6,210 nt of DNA from Candidatus Gastranaerophilales bacterium (GCA_023662705.1 JAMPIM010000070.1:1-6210), one strand, 5' to 3'. Counted from the first letter of the stretch, positions 1 to 6,069 are shown. The notes: a model not told the origin generated them from the sequence alone. Numbers and translations are program-made.

Positions 1-304
1 GCATTAACTGCATTAACCCCATTGCGCCGCAGTGTGAAGTTGCGTTTGGATTAAAACCTGATTCCTGATTAATAACAGCTTTTACAAAATCTTCGTCTAA
101 GCCGTTTTTATCAGCATATTTTGAAATTAATTCATTGATTTCACTTCTTGATGTTGATGTCGGATTTTTCTTGTTTTCTATAGAAGAATCAAGGATTTTT
201 TGAAAATCCGCGTCAGGTTTTTGAGCATAAGACATCAAGGATTGAAACTGATTTTCAATCGCATTAATACGATGTAAAGTTATGTCTAAGCTCGAAAGCT
301 GCAC
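1..304 (-). CDS. Lytic transglycosylase, SLT domain (N-terminal part, runs off the window edge)
   Basis: The first 101 codons are present, open to the left edge with no stop. Residues about 55-101 match the start of a Slt70-type transglycosylase domain: an ISKYADKNGLDEDFVKAV helix, then INQESGFNP with the catalytic Glu at residue 81, then GAMGLMQLM. Such enzymes cleave the MurNAc-GlcNAc bond of peptidoglycan, leaving 1,6-anhydroMurNAc. Residues 1-54 form a polar, probably helical segment (RINAIENQFQSL, then DFQKIL) with no signal peptide or lipobox. This arrangement reminds me of SLT proteins encoded near flagellar or secretion genes, but that is from memory. The start is GTG at 302-304, because AGGAGAG lies six bases upstream; the next Met is codon 24. 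It is transcribed divergently from the 509-1096 gene. The family call is solid; substrate site and partner are unknown. Confidence 0.9.
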   Translation of the reverse strand, partial: MQLSSLDITLHRINAIENQFQSLMSYAQKPDADFQKILDSSIENKKNPTSTSRSEINELISKYADKNGLDEDFVKAVINQESGFNPNATSHCGAMGLMQLM

Positions 305-310
305 CTTTCG

Positions 311-317
311 CTCTCCT
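311..317 (-). promoter_or_regulatory. Shine-Dalgarno site that fixes the GTG start of the SLT gene
   Basis: The minus strand reads AGGAGAG, six bases before GTG at 304-302. This is the strongest ribosome binding site in the window and supports the GTG start over the internal ATG at codon 24. Confidence 0.8.
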
Positions 318-325
318 CTGTTTAT

Positions 326-365
326 ATATATTACTTACCAAGTCTACACCATTAGTGTAATATAT
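326..365. repeat. Spaced inverted repeat ATATATTAC...GTAATATAT
   Basis: ATATATTAC (326-334) and GTAATATAT (357-365) are perfect 9-base inverted copies 22 bases apart. A second dyad, TACAC (345-349) and GTGTA (355-359), lies inside and would compete with it. AT-rich arms make chance pairing easier, so function is uncertain; it overlaps the candidate -10 of the SLT gene. Confidence 0.4.
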
Positions 366-385
366 CTAATTTCAAGGGACATCAA
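357..385 (-). promoter_or_regulatory. Candidate sigma70-type promoter for the SLT gene
   Basis: On the minus strand TTGATG (385-380) and TATTAC (362-357) are separated by 17 bases. Each matches consensus at four of six positions. Transcription would start near 350, giving a leader of about 46 bases before the GTG. Both boxes overlap inverted repeats (326-365 and 382-397), which fits regulation here. This is inferred from sequence only. Confidence 0.4.
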
Positions 386-397
386 TCCAAAGATTGA
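382..397. repeat. Inverted repeat TCAATC-CAAA-GATTGA
   Basis: Two perfect 6-base arms flank four central bases in the divergent intergenic region, overlapping the candidate -35 box of the SLT promoter. It could be an operator half-site pair or a small hairpin. No T-run follows on either strand that would suggest termination. Confidence 0.4.
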
Positions 398-412
398 AAT
401 TTATATTTATCC

Positions 413-430
413 CTAGACCAAATGGTCTAG
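413..430. promoter_or_regulatory. Operator-like perfect palindrome CTAGACCA-AA-TGGTCTAG
   Basis: Eight-base arms surround a two-base centre in an otherwise AT-rich intergenic region. The core reads TAGACC-N4-GGTCTA, a layout I recall from some TetR-family repressor operators (NemR-like); that comparison is from memory. It directly abuts TATAAA at 431-436, a good -10 candidate for the 509 gene, so a bound repressor would block polymerase. No regulator gene is in the window. Confidence 0.55.
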
Positions 431-436
431 TATAAA
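431..436 (+). promoter_or_regulatory. Candidate -10 box for the 509-1096 gene
   Basis: TATAAA matches the -10 consensus at five of six positions and begins right after the palindrome. Transcription would start near 443, giving a leader of about 66 bases. No convincing -35 box sits 16-18 bases upstream, so this would be a weak or activator-dependent promoter. Low confidence. Confidence 0.25.
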
Positions 437-508
437 TTTTTGTAACAATAATTAAAGTTTTTTAAATTTTCACCGTTATATAACTTATACAAAGTAGAAA
501 GGATAGTA

Positions 509-1096
509 ATGACAACTATTAACTCAATCGGAAACAGTGGACAACTGCCTGAAACAACAAAAAACACAGAAAATAAAGAACCTGAATATAATAATAGCAT
601 TTTTAAAGATTCAAACAATGACGGTATTATTAATGAAGAAGATTTTCAAAATAACAAAACTTTAATTGGCATTATTGATAGAAATGGCTGGCTTGGAGAA
701 AAATGGTCAGAATTTGGAAACGCAGTTAATAAATTACTTAAATCGTTTAATGCCGAAAGCAAAGAAGACGGACAAGAAATAAGTTCTAAGATTGTAGAAA
801 ATCGTGATATTAAAAACGGTTCAGAATTAACATTAACAATTAATGCCCTTCGAAACGAAGCAACTTTCGAAAATATCAGCTGGGATGATTTTAATAACAC
901 TGTCAAAAATCTTTTTGGAGATCAATTGCAGCAATTAGATGTTCTTCGGGATGGCGGTTCGCTTAAAATCACATTGAAAGACGGTACAAAAATTGAAATT
1001 GATTATAGTATGTTTAGCGAAGAGCAAGGATTCAGTACAATTACGAAGCCTGATGGAAGCACAGAAAGGTTTGATTCAGACGGTAATTCTATCTAA
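509..1096 (+). CDS. Unrecognised 195-residue acidic protein with one EF-hand-type calcium loop
   Basis: I do not recognise the family. The ATG is preceded by GAAAGGA with AGGA five bases away, so the start is good. There is no signal peptide and no membrane segment. Residues 34-45 (DSNNDGIINEED) form a canonical 12-position calcium loop, with D34, N36, D38, G39, N42 and acidic D45 at positions 1, 3, 5, 6, 9 and 12. Only one loop is seen, as in dockerin-like or single EF-hand proteins. A mixed middle follows, then a beta-rich C-terminal part with turn motifs KDGTKIEI, PDGSTERF and DSDGNS. The protein is rich in Asn, Asp, Glu and Lys. It is divergent from the SLT gene and lies 52 bp before RSH. 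A role near the cell surface is possible, but nothing seen proves export. Confidence 0.75.
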   Translation: MTTINSIGNSGQLPETTKNTENKEPEYNNSIFKDSNNDGIINEEDFQNNKTLIGIIDRNGWLGEKWSEFGNAVNKLLKSFNAESKEDGQEISSKIVENRDIKNGSELTLTINALRNEATFENISWDDFNNTVKNLFGDQLQQLDVLRDGGSLKITLKDGTKIEIDYSMFSEEQGFSTITKPDGSTERFDSDGNSI

Positions 1097-1110
1097 ATTA
1101 ATATTCCCCC

Positions 1111-1139
1111 TTGCATAATTTCATTAAAAACACTATTAT
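1111..1139 (+). promoter_or_regulatory. Candidate promoter giving a nearly leaderless RSH transcript
   Basis: TTGCAT (1111-1116) and TATTAT (1134-1139) are exactly 17 bases apart; the -10 matches consensus at five of six positions. A start about seven bases downstream falls near 1146, only about three bases before the ATG at 1149. No Shine-Dalgarno sequence lies between 1097 and 1148, in agreement with a leaderless or very short leader. Confidence 0.45.
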
Positions 1140-1148
1140 AACTATATT

Positions 1149-3350
1149 ATGGAAAATAACGAAATAACATTTGATGAGATAAGAGAGCTTCTTAAAGAAA
1201 AATCTTATCAACAGGACGATATAGCTGAGCTTGAAAAAGCATTTGAATTTGCAAAAAAACTCCACGCAGGACAATTTAGAATATCGGAAGAACCGTATAT
1301 CATTCACCCAATGGAAGTTGTAAAAATTTTAATCAACTTGCAGGTTGACAAACATACCCTTATGGCAGGATTTTTGCATGATATTCTGGAAGATACCGAC
1401 ACTAAACCGGAAGAGCTTAAAGAACTTTTCGGAGAAGATGTTTTAAATCTGGTGCAAGGCGTTACAAAACTGGGCAAACTCCAGTTTAAATCAACCGAAG
1501 AACGTCAGGCTGAAAACTTCCGAAGAATGTTTATCGCTATGGCTAGCGATGTTCGTATTATTTTCCTAAAACTTGCTGACAGACTGCATAATATGCGCAC
1601 ACTTAACTATATGTCACAGCAAAAACAGCAAAAAATTGCTCAAGAAACAATCGATATTTTTGCTCCGCTTGCAAACCGATTAGGGGTTGGTAAAATTAAA
1701 GCAGAGCTCGAAGATTTATCACTCAAATATTTGCATCCTGACCGCTATTACGAAATTGCACAACTGGTTTCCCAGAAAAAAGCAGAACGTGAAATGGCGG
1801 TTAATCTTTTGATAGAAAAAATTTCAAAAGATGTTAAAGCAAGCGGAATTAACGCAAAAATTACAGGCCGCGCTAAACACTATTACAGTATTTATAAAAA
1901 AATGGAACGTCTTAACGTCGCCTTCCACGACCTTTATGACATTACTGCCGTTCGTGTAATCGTAGATACGGAAAAAGAATGCTACGAAGTTTTAGGTTTA
2001 ATCCACTCTCAATTTAAACCAATCCCCGGACGTTTCAAAGACTATATTGCAATGCCAAAAGGCAACATGTATCAGTCTTTACACACATCTGTTATCGGCC
2101 CGCGCCAAAAACCGCTGGAAGTACAAATTAGAACCTGGGAAATGCACGATATCGCAGAATATGGTATCGCAGCCCATTGGAGATACAAAGAAAAAGGTTC
2201 TAAAAAAGCTGATTCTTCAAACGATATAAAATTCTCGTGGATGAGAAAGCTGGTTGAATACAACAAAGATACACAAAATGCGGAAGATTATGTAAATTCA
2301 GTTAAACTCGACATCTTCTCTGATCAGGTATTTGCATTCACCCCCGGAGGCGACGTAATCGACCTTCCGCAAAATGCTACACCTGTTGACTTTGCATATC
2401 GTATTCACTCGGATGTAGGAAGCAAAACAGTCGGCGCACTAATCAACGGACGTATTGCACAACTGGATACAAAGCTTAAAAATGGTGATATTGTAGAAAT
2501 TCTTACATCAAAAGTTTCTGCACCGCGCCTTGACTGGTTAAACTTTGTTGTAACAAAACAAGCTTCATCCAAAATCAAACAATGGTATAAAAAGAACAAG
2601 CGCGAAGAACATATTGAACTCGGAAAAGCAAACCTTGAACACGAGCTCACAAAAGCAGTTTTTGATGAATATCTCAAAAACGGTGAGTTTAACAAAGTTG
2701 CAAAACAAATGAATTATGTTAATGCGGAAGATTTATTCGCAGCACTGGGTTATGGCGAAACAACTCTAAATAAAATTATTAACAGAGTTAAAAAACCGCA
2801 AAAACAAGAAACAACATTCCAGCACAAACCAAGAAAAGCTTCCGAAAAGGATATTGTCGGATTGGAAGGTTTGTTGTACTCATTTGCACGCTGTTGTTCT
2901 CCAATTCCGGGAGAGCCAATCGTTGGGGTTGTTACCCGCTCAAAAGGTGTAAGCATTCACCGCCTTGATTGCAGAACTCTGGAAGATGTTCCGCCTGAAA
3001 GACTACTTGAAATTCACTGGTCAGGCAATAACGTAAACAAAACTTATAATACAACAATAAGAATTGAAACAGCAGAAAAATTAGGATTATTAAAAGATAT
3101 CATCGGAGTTGTTTCCGATAACAATACAAGTATTACATCGGCTAACGTAAAAACTAAAGGTAAAGTCGGTATTATTGAACTCGGAATAGAACTGGATAAC
3201 ATTTATACACTCAGAAGAGTTCTTACTGCCCTGCAAGCAATGCCTGATGTTTTCAGTGTAAAAAGGATTCAAACATCGCATAACTCTTTAACTCAGAACT
3301 TTACGAAAAAACCAAACAAGAATGCTAAGCGAAAAAAACCTACGACTTAG
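1149..3350 (+). CDS. relA: Bifunctional (p)ppGpp synthetase/hydrolase, RSH (RelA/SpoT) family
   Basis: This makes (p)ppGpp from ATP and GDP/GTP and hydrolyses it, controlling the stringent response in the cytoplasm. It is also named rsh or spoT. The 733 residues give the full long-RSH layout. The HD hydrolase spans about 30-180, with H53, HDILED at H77-D82, and D144/N148 in ADRLHN. The synthetase spans about 230-345, with R241 and K243 in GRAKH, D264, RFKD at 295-298 (the basic form of bifunctional enzymes), Y308 in MYQSLHT, and E324 in LEVQIRT. TGS spans about 388-450, the Cys-rich RCCSPIPG motif starts at 581, and ACT spans about 635-705. Key residues fall at the same numbers as in streptococcal Rel (R44, H53, H77, D78, D144, R241, D264, Y308), which supports the ATG start despite no Shine-Dalgarno site. 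A Lys-rich tail (719-733) follows ACT. The 3' end overlaps the convergent gene by 11 bp. Confidence 0.97.
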   Translation: MENNEITFDEIRELLKEKSYQQDDIAELEKAFEFAKKLHAGQFRISEEPYIIHPMEVVKILINLQVDKHTLMAGFLHDILEDTDTKPEELKELFGEDVLNLVQGVTKLGKLQFKSTEERQAENFRRMFIAMASDVRIIFLKLADRLHNMRTLNYMSQQKQQKIAQETIDIFAPLANRLGVGKIKAELEDLSLKYLHPDRYYEIAQLVSQKKAEREMAVNLLIEKISKDVKASGINAKITGRAKHYYSIYKKMERLNVAFHDLYDITAVRVIVDTEKECYEVLGLIHSQFKPIPGRFKDYIAMPKGNMYQSLHTSVIGPRQKPLEVQIRTWEMHDIAEYGIAAHWRYKEKGSKKADSSNDIKFSWMRKLVEYNKDTQNAEDYVNSVKLDIFSDQVFAFTPGGDVIDLPQNATPVDFAYRIHSDVGSKTVGALINGRIAQLDTKLKNGDIVEILTSKVSAPRLDWLNFVVTKQASSKIKQWYKKNKREEHIELGKANLEHELTKAVFDEYLKNGEFNKVAKQMNYVNAEDLFAALGYGETTLNKIINRVKKPQKQETTFQHKPRKASEKDIVGLEGLLYSFARCCSPIPGEPIVGVVTRSKGVSIHRLDCRTLEDVPPERLLEIHWSGNNVNKTYNTTIRIETAEKLGLLKDIIGVVSDNNTSITSANVKTKGKVGIIELGIELDNIYTLRRVLTALQAMPDVFSVKRIQTSHNSLTQNFTKKPNKNAKRKKPTT

Positions 3351-3351
3351 C
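3324..3351. repeat. Inverted repeat spanning both convergent stop codons
   Basis: GCTAAG (3324-3329) and CTTAGC (3346-3351) are perfect arms around a 16-base loop that contains an A7 run. The repeat holds the minus-strand stop (3340-3342) and most of the RSH stop (3348-3350). A T-run occurs on the plus strand at 3363-3368, 11 bases later, and on the minus strand inside the loop. It could be a poor bidirectional terminator, but the stem is short and the T-runs misplaced. Confidence 0.25.
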
Positions 3352-4647
3352 TTCTCCGGACATTTTTTCGTAAGAATTCATCAATAGTTCAATAGTTTTG
3401 TATTCACATTTGCCTGAAAGTTTTTCACAAATATCAATCATTGTAGTTAAACCATTCAAGCTGTACTTATCAATAATTCTTTCAAACATATCTAAATACA
3501 TTACTATATCTGTAGAACAACATTTGTGCGGCATCCTATCGCAAGCCCGCATAATTGTTGACATACCGCCTTCACCATATTTATCTACAATGTATTCACA
3601 ACGAATCATTAAATCTTCTATTTTATTTAGATCATAAGCTGCAATTGCTTTTTTCTCTTTTTTATTAAGAGTCTCGGATTCTTCAACTTTAAGCGGTTTA
3701 AACTTTTCGCTAAATGGTGTTGAGACAGGCTGTGCATAAGCTTCCTGAAGATATTTAGACATTGCAGCATTCAAAAATTCACTGAGCTTCACTTCTTCAG
3801 GAGAAGCATTCTCCTCAAGCGGCACTAAAGCAGTTAAATATCTTGCAACAATTTCATACTTAGGATCTATAGATTTTCCATTTCTTATTTTATAAAGCAA
3901 ATTTTCAATCTTTTTAACGACAGCCATATTTCTAACCATAATCTGCAATTCAGATGTTTCATCATCTTTAGTTCTTAACGCAGAATGTAAACCGGAATAT
4001 CCTGAACGGCTGTCAACATCAAACCAAATCTTTCTTATCGGTTTTTGAATTTTATTAATATCTTCTCTTAATCGTTGAAGCTCATAAGGTTTCAATGTGT
4101 CAAAGGATTCAACTATTTGATTTTTCTTATACTTCGGTGCACGTCTGTGATATTCAACCTGCTTAACCTCAATTTCTCTATCTTCAAGCATTTGCTTGTA
4201 ACGTTTAATAACTTCCGGAAACGCTTTAGGAGAATTCAAATCAAAACTAAATCCCGAAATATCATCCATGTGTTCCAAGATAGCATCTTTAGTACTCCAG
4301 CCGTTTGTTGTAGCTTTTTCACGTATAGATCTTATGCCTTTTAATCTGTCATGAAAAGTAATAATACCTTTTTCAATCAAATCGCCAAAATATTCTAAAA
4401 GCAGTTGTTTTTTTCTTTCATGTCCGGGTGCTTTCATAGCTTGAATTCTCATTGCTAAATCTGCGGAGATAATATAAGCACCTTTTTCCATGCTTTTTTT
4501 AGTTGGCAGTTTATCACCCTGAAAAGATACAGTATCTTTTGATAATGGCTTCGCCATTGTCAAACCAAAGCGAGGAGTCTGCACCAAATTATCGTGCCCG
4601 TTATTATAATTTGTAAGTTTAAATGGATTTACTGCTAAAATATTCAT
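3340..4647 (-). CDS. Divergent RelA/SpoT-type nucleotidyltransferase-domain protein with C-terminal repeats
   Basis: I read a RelA/SpoT synthetase fold in residues about 97-256 of 435. DRLKGIRSIREK (100-111) aligns without gaps to the RSH ATP site: R101, K103, S107, I108 and K111 match R241, K243, S247, I248 and K251. DDISG gives D129 for metal ligand D264. SGYSGLHSAL gives Y217 and H221 for Y308 and H312. SELQI gives E233 and Q235 for E324 and Q326, with the same 16-residue gap from the Tyr. Differences are S134 and M237 where RSH has R269 and R328, and 88 rather than 44 residues between D129 and Y217. There is no HD, TGS or ACT domain. Residues 1-45 are polar and end in KDTVSFQG. Residues 351-426 are two 38-residue repeats. 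Activity could be alarmone synthesis, tRNA pyrophosphorylation as in toxSAS enzymes, or something else. The gene is convergent with RSH and 63 bp downstream of an acyltransferase gene, without a good Shine-Dalgarno site. Confidence 0.8.
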   Translation of the reverse strand: MNILAVNPFKLTNYNNGHDNLVQTPRFGLTMAKPLSKDTVSFQGDKLPTKKSMEKGAYIISADLAMRIQAMKAPGHERKKQLLLEYFGDLIEKGIITFHDRLKGIRSIREKATTNGWSTKDAILEHMDDISGFSFDLNSPKAFPEVIKRYKQMLEDREIEVKQVEYHRRAPKYKKNQIVESFDTLKPYELQRLREDINKIQKPIRKIWFDVDSRSGYSGLHSALRTKDDETSELQIMVRNMAVVKKIENLLYKIRNGKSIDPKYEIVARYLTALVPLEENASPEEVKLSEFLNAAMSKYLQEAYAQPVSTPFSEKFKPLKVEESETLNKKEKKAIAAYDLNKIEDLMIRCEYIVDKYGEGGMSTIMRACDRMPHKCCSTDIVMYLDMFERIIDKYSLNGLTTMIDICEKLSGKCEYKTIELLMNSYEKMSGEAKS

Positions 4648-4673
4648 ATTAATCTACACTTTTACTTCCAAGT

Positions 4674-4679
4674 ATGATA
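4674..4679 (-). promoter_or_regulatory. Candidate -10 box for the RelA-like gene
   Basis: The minus strand reads TATCAT, matching consensus at five of six positions, in the 63-bp gap after the acyltransferase gene. It would give a leader of about 20 bases. No clear -35 lies 17 bases upstream. The only purine-rich site, GGAAG (4669-4665), is 17 bases from the ATG, too far for normal use. Separate transcription of this gene is possible but not shown. Confidence 0.25.
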
Positions 4680-4710
4680 AATACCGTGAATATTAAATTT
4701 TGCGCAATTA

Positions 4711-5364
4711 TTAAGAAATTGTTACTTTATTATCAAAACCTGTCATTTCTGAAATTTGAGAAGCCCATTCCTTTAGCATTTCATCTTCTTCTGTTGTATA
4801 TGGGATTGGTTTGCCGATTTTAACAGTTATATTTTTCTCGCCGATTCTTTTAGCATAACCATCAAAACCGCAAATAGCAACAGGAACTACATCTGCTTGA
4901 AATTTTTTGGAAAACAAAATAAATCCTTTTGTAACATTATCAATAACAGGCTCTTTTACAATTTTACCCTGTGGGAAAATACCAAGAGACCAAGGAGTAT
5001 TAAAAACAGCCTTTACTGATTTGAATGTTGCAAGTTCAGGTTTTTCTCTATTAACAGCGAATGCACCGAGAGAATGTACCAAAAATCGTAATAATTTATT
5101 ATCATCATTAAACAATTCTTGTTTAGCCATATATGCAATATATTTATTTACAGCAATGGCAATCAACGGTGGATCAAGATACGATACATGGTTTCCTGCA
5201 TAAATCACGTTTGAATTTTTCGGAACATTTTCTCTTCCTTCAACTTTTAAATTATACATAAGCTTGGATACCGGTGATACAACCAAAATTATAAAAATCC
5301 GATAATACAACTTTCTCCAAAAACCGTAATCTTTTTCACATCTTTTGTTATAATTTTTCGCCAT
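4711..5364 (-). CDS. PlsC-type lysophospholipid/glycerolipid acyltransferase (second of a pair)
   Basis: This is a membrane-associated acyltransferase of the PlsC/LPLAT family, likely transferring an acyl group to lysophosphatidic acid or a similar lipid. Using the ATG at 5364 (217 residues), block I is NHVSYLDPP with H59 and D64 (HX4D). Block II is GAFAVNR with R106. Block III reads FPQGKI (130-135), where the family usually has FPEGTR. Block IV is the VVPVA segment near 160. One hydrophobic stretch lies at about 21-36 (YRIFIILVVSPVSKLM). The length is normal for bacterial PlsC. I chose ATG 5364 because GGAA sits six bases before it; the in-frame TTG at 5376 has no Shine-Dalgarno site. The gene lies 28 bp after its paralogue, so the two are surely cotranscribed. 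Loss of both Glu and Thr-Arg in block III suggests an altered substrate or weaker activity. The family is certain; the exact acceptor is not. Confidence 0.92.
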   Translation of the reverse strand: MAKNYNKRCEKDYGFWRKLYYRIFIILVVSPVSKLMYNLKVEGRENVPKNSNVIYAGNHVSYLDPPLIAIAVNKYIAYMAKQELFNDDNKLLRFLVHSLGAFAVNREKPELATFKSVKAVFNTPWSLGIFPQGKIVKEPVIDNVTKGFILFSKKFQADVVPVAICGFDGYAKRIGEKNITVKIGKPIPYTTEEDEMLKEWASQISEMTGFDNKVTIS

Positions 5365-5370
5365 ATTATT

Positions 5371-5374
5371 TTCC
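5371..5374 (-). promoter_or_regulatory. Shine-Dalgarno-like GGAA deciding the start of the 4711-5364 gene
   Basis: GGAA on the minus strand lies six bases before ATG at 5364. It overlaps the alternative TTG start at 5376-5374, which therefore has no usable site of its own. The site is short, so support is modest. Confidence 0.45.
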
Positions 5375-5392
5375 AATATTTTTTAAAATTAT

Positions 5393-6055
5393 CTAAACAT
5401 GCTCGTACTTAAATCCTGTCAAATCCTGAATTGATTCAATCCAGCTGCTAACCATCTCGTCAACATTGTCAGTATATGGGATAACTTTCCCTATTTTAAC
5501 TATAATTTTTCCGCTGAAAGGAATTCTTTTTGCATCTTGAGTTCCAACAATACCAATCGGTAAAATTCCACATTTAGTACTTTTCGCAAGAGAAGCAAAT
5601 CCTTTTGTAATATTACTAATCTTACCTGGTTCCTGACGTGTACCTTGAGGAAAAATACCCAAAACCCAATTTGTTTTTTTAATAGTCAAAACAGTTTTAA
5701 TAGTAGACACACCTAAATGTTCTCTATCGACAGAAAAAGCACCCAGCCAATTAAGCCACCAACGCATAAAGGGATTAACAAATAACTCTTTCTTTGCCAT
5801 ATACGCAACAGGTCTGTTCATAACTGCACACATAAGCGGCGGATCAAGCGTTGATAAATGATTTGCTGCAACAATAAACTCATTATTATCAGGAATATTT
5901 TCACGCCCTTGAACTTCCAGCCTGTAAACAAGCTTAAAACGTATCATATAAATTATATGCGTAACAATAAATTGGAAAAGCCATCTCCAATTATTAAAGA
6001 ACTTTTGCTCCCTTGAGGAAGCTTTTTTTGAAGATTTTTTTACTTCACCTGCCAT
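5393..6055 (-). CDS. PlsC-type 1-acylglycerol-3-phosphate acyltransferase-like protein (first of a pair)
   Basis: This is a paralogue of the downstream gene, alignable end to end from the shared GREN(I/V)P through the shared (L/M)TGF near the C terminus. The probable reaction is acylation of lysophosphatidic acid at the inner membrane face. With the ATG at 6055 (220 residues), block I is NHLSTLDPP with H66 and D71, block II is GAFSVDR with R111, and block III is FPQGTR (135-140), closer to consensus than in its neighbour but also with Gln for Glu. Block IV is GILPIG near 163. The N terminus is Lys/Ser-rich, followed by an aromatic and hydrophobic stretch (about 23-45) likely to sit on the membrane. 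ATG 6055 is chosen because AAGGGG lies eight bases upstream; GTG 6061 would leave only two. It is probably the first gene of the minus-strand lipid operon. Confidence 0.93.
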   Translation of the reverse strand: MAGEVKKSSKKASSREQKFFNNWRWLFQFIVTHIIYMIRFKLVYRLEVQGRENIPDNNEFIVAANHLSTLDPPLMCAVMNRPVAYMAKKELFVNPFMRWWLNWLGAFSVDREHLGVSTIKTVLTIKKTNWVLGIFPQGTRQEPGKISNITKGFASLAKSTKCGILPIGIVGTQDAKRIPFSGKIIVKIGKVIPYTDNVDEMVSSWIESIQDLTGFKYEHV

Positions 6056-6063
6056 AAACACTA

Positions 6064-6069
6064 CCCCTT
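6064..6069 (-). promoter_or_regulatory. Shine-Dalgarno AAGGGG deciding the start of the 5393-6055 gene
   Basis: AAGGGG on the minus strand is eight bases from ATG 6055 and only two from the upstream in-frame GTG 6061. The spacing favours the ATG. Confidence 0.65.

Noticed and set aside
413..441. The 18-bp palindrome followed by TTTTT as an intrinsic terminator
   Set aside because: The T-run is separated by TATAAA, the stem has at most seven pairs with a four-base loop, and no plus-strand gene ends upstream.
427..618. Minus-strand 63-codon frame with a hydrophobic stretch
   Set aside because: It overlaps the start of the 509-1096 gene, which has a good ribosome site and a recognisable calcium loop; this frame has no homology I recognise.
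1098..1307. Minus-strand Phe/Ile-rich 69-codon frame
   Set aside because: It is the antisense shadow of the Lys/Glu-rich RSH N terminus.
3398..3637. Plus-strand 79-codon frame as an antitoxin for the RelA-like protein
   Set aside because: It lies opposite the repeat region, has no ribosome site and shows no recognisable features; it looks like a shadow frame.
4700..4707. Palindrome TTGCGCAA before the RelA-like gene
   Set aside because: Only eight bases in an AT-rich gap; such short palindromes are expected by chance and no second copy supports it.
5365..5376. In-frame TTG start at 5376 for the second acyltransferase
   Set aside because: No Shine-Dalgarno site precedes it, while GGAA is six bases before the ATG at 5364; homology begins well after both.
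6056..6061. In-frame GTG start at 6061 for the first acyltransferase
   Set aside because: AAGGGG would be only two bases away; ATG 6055 has ideal eight-base spacing.
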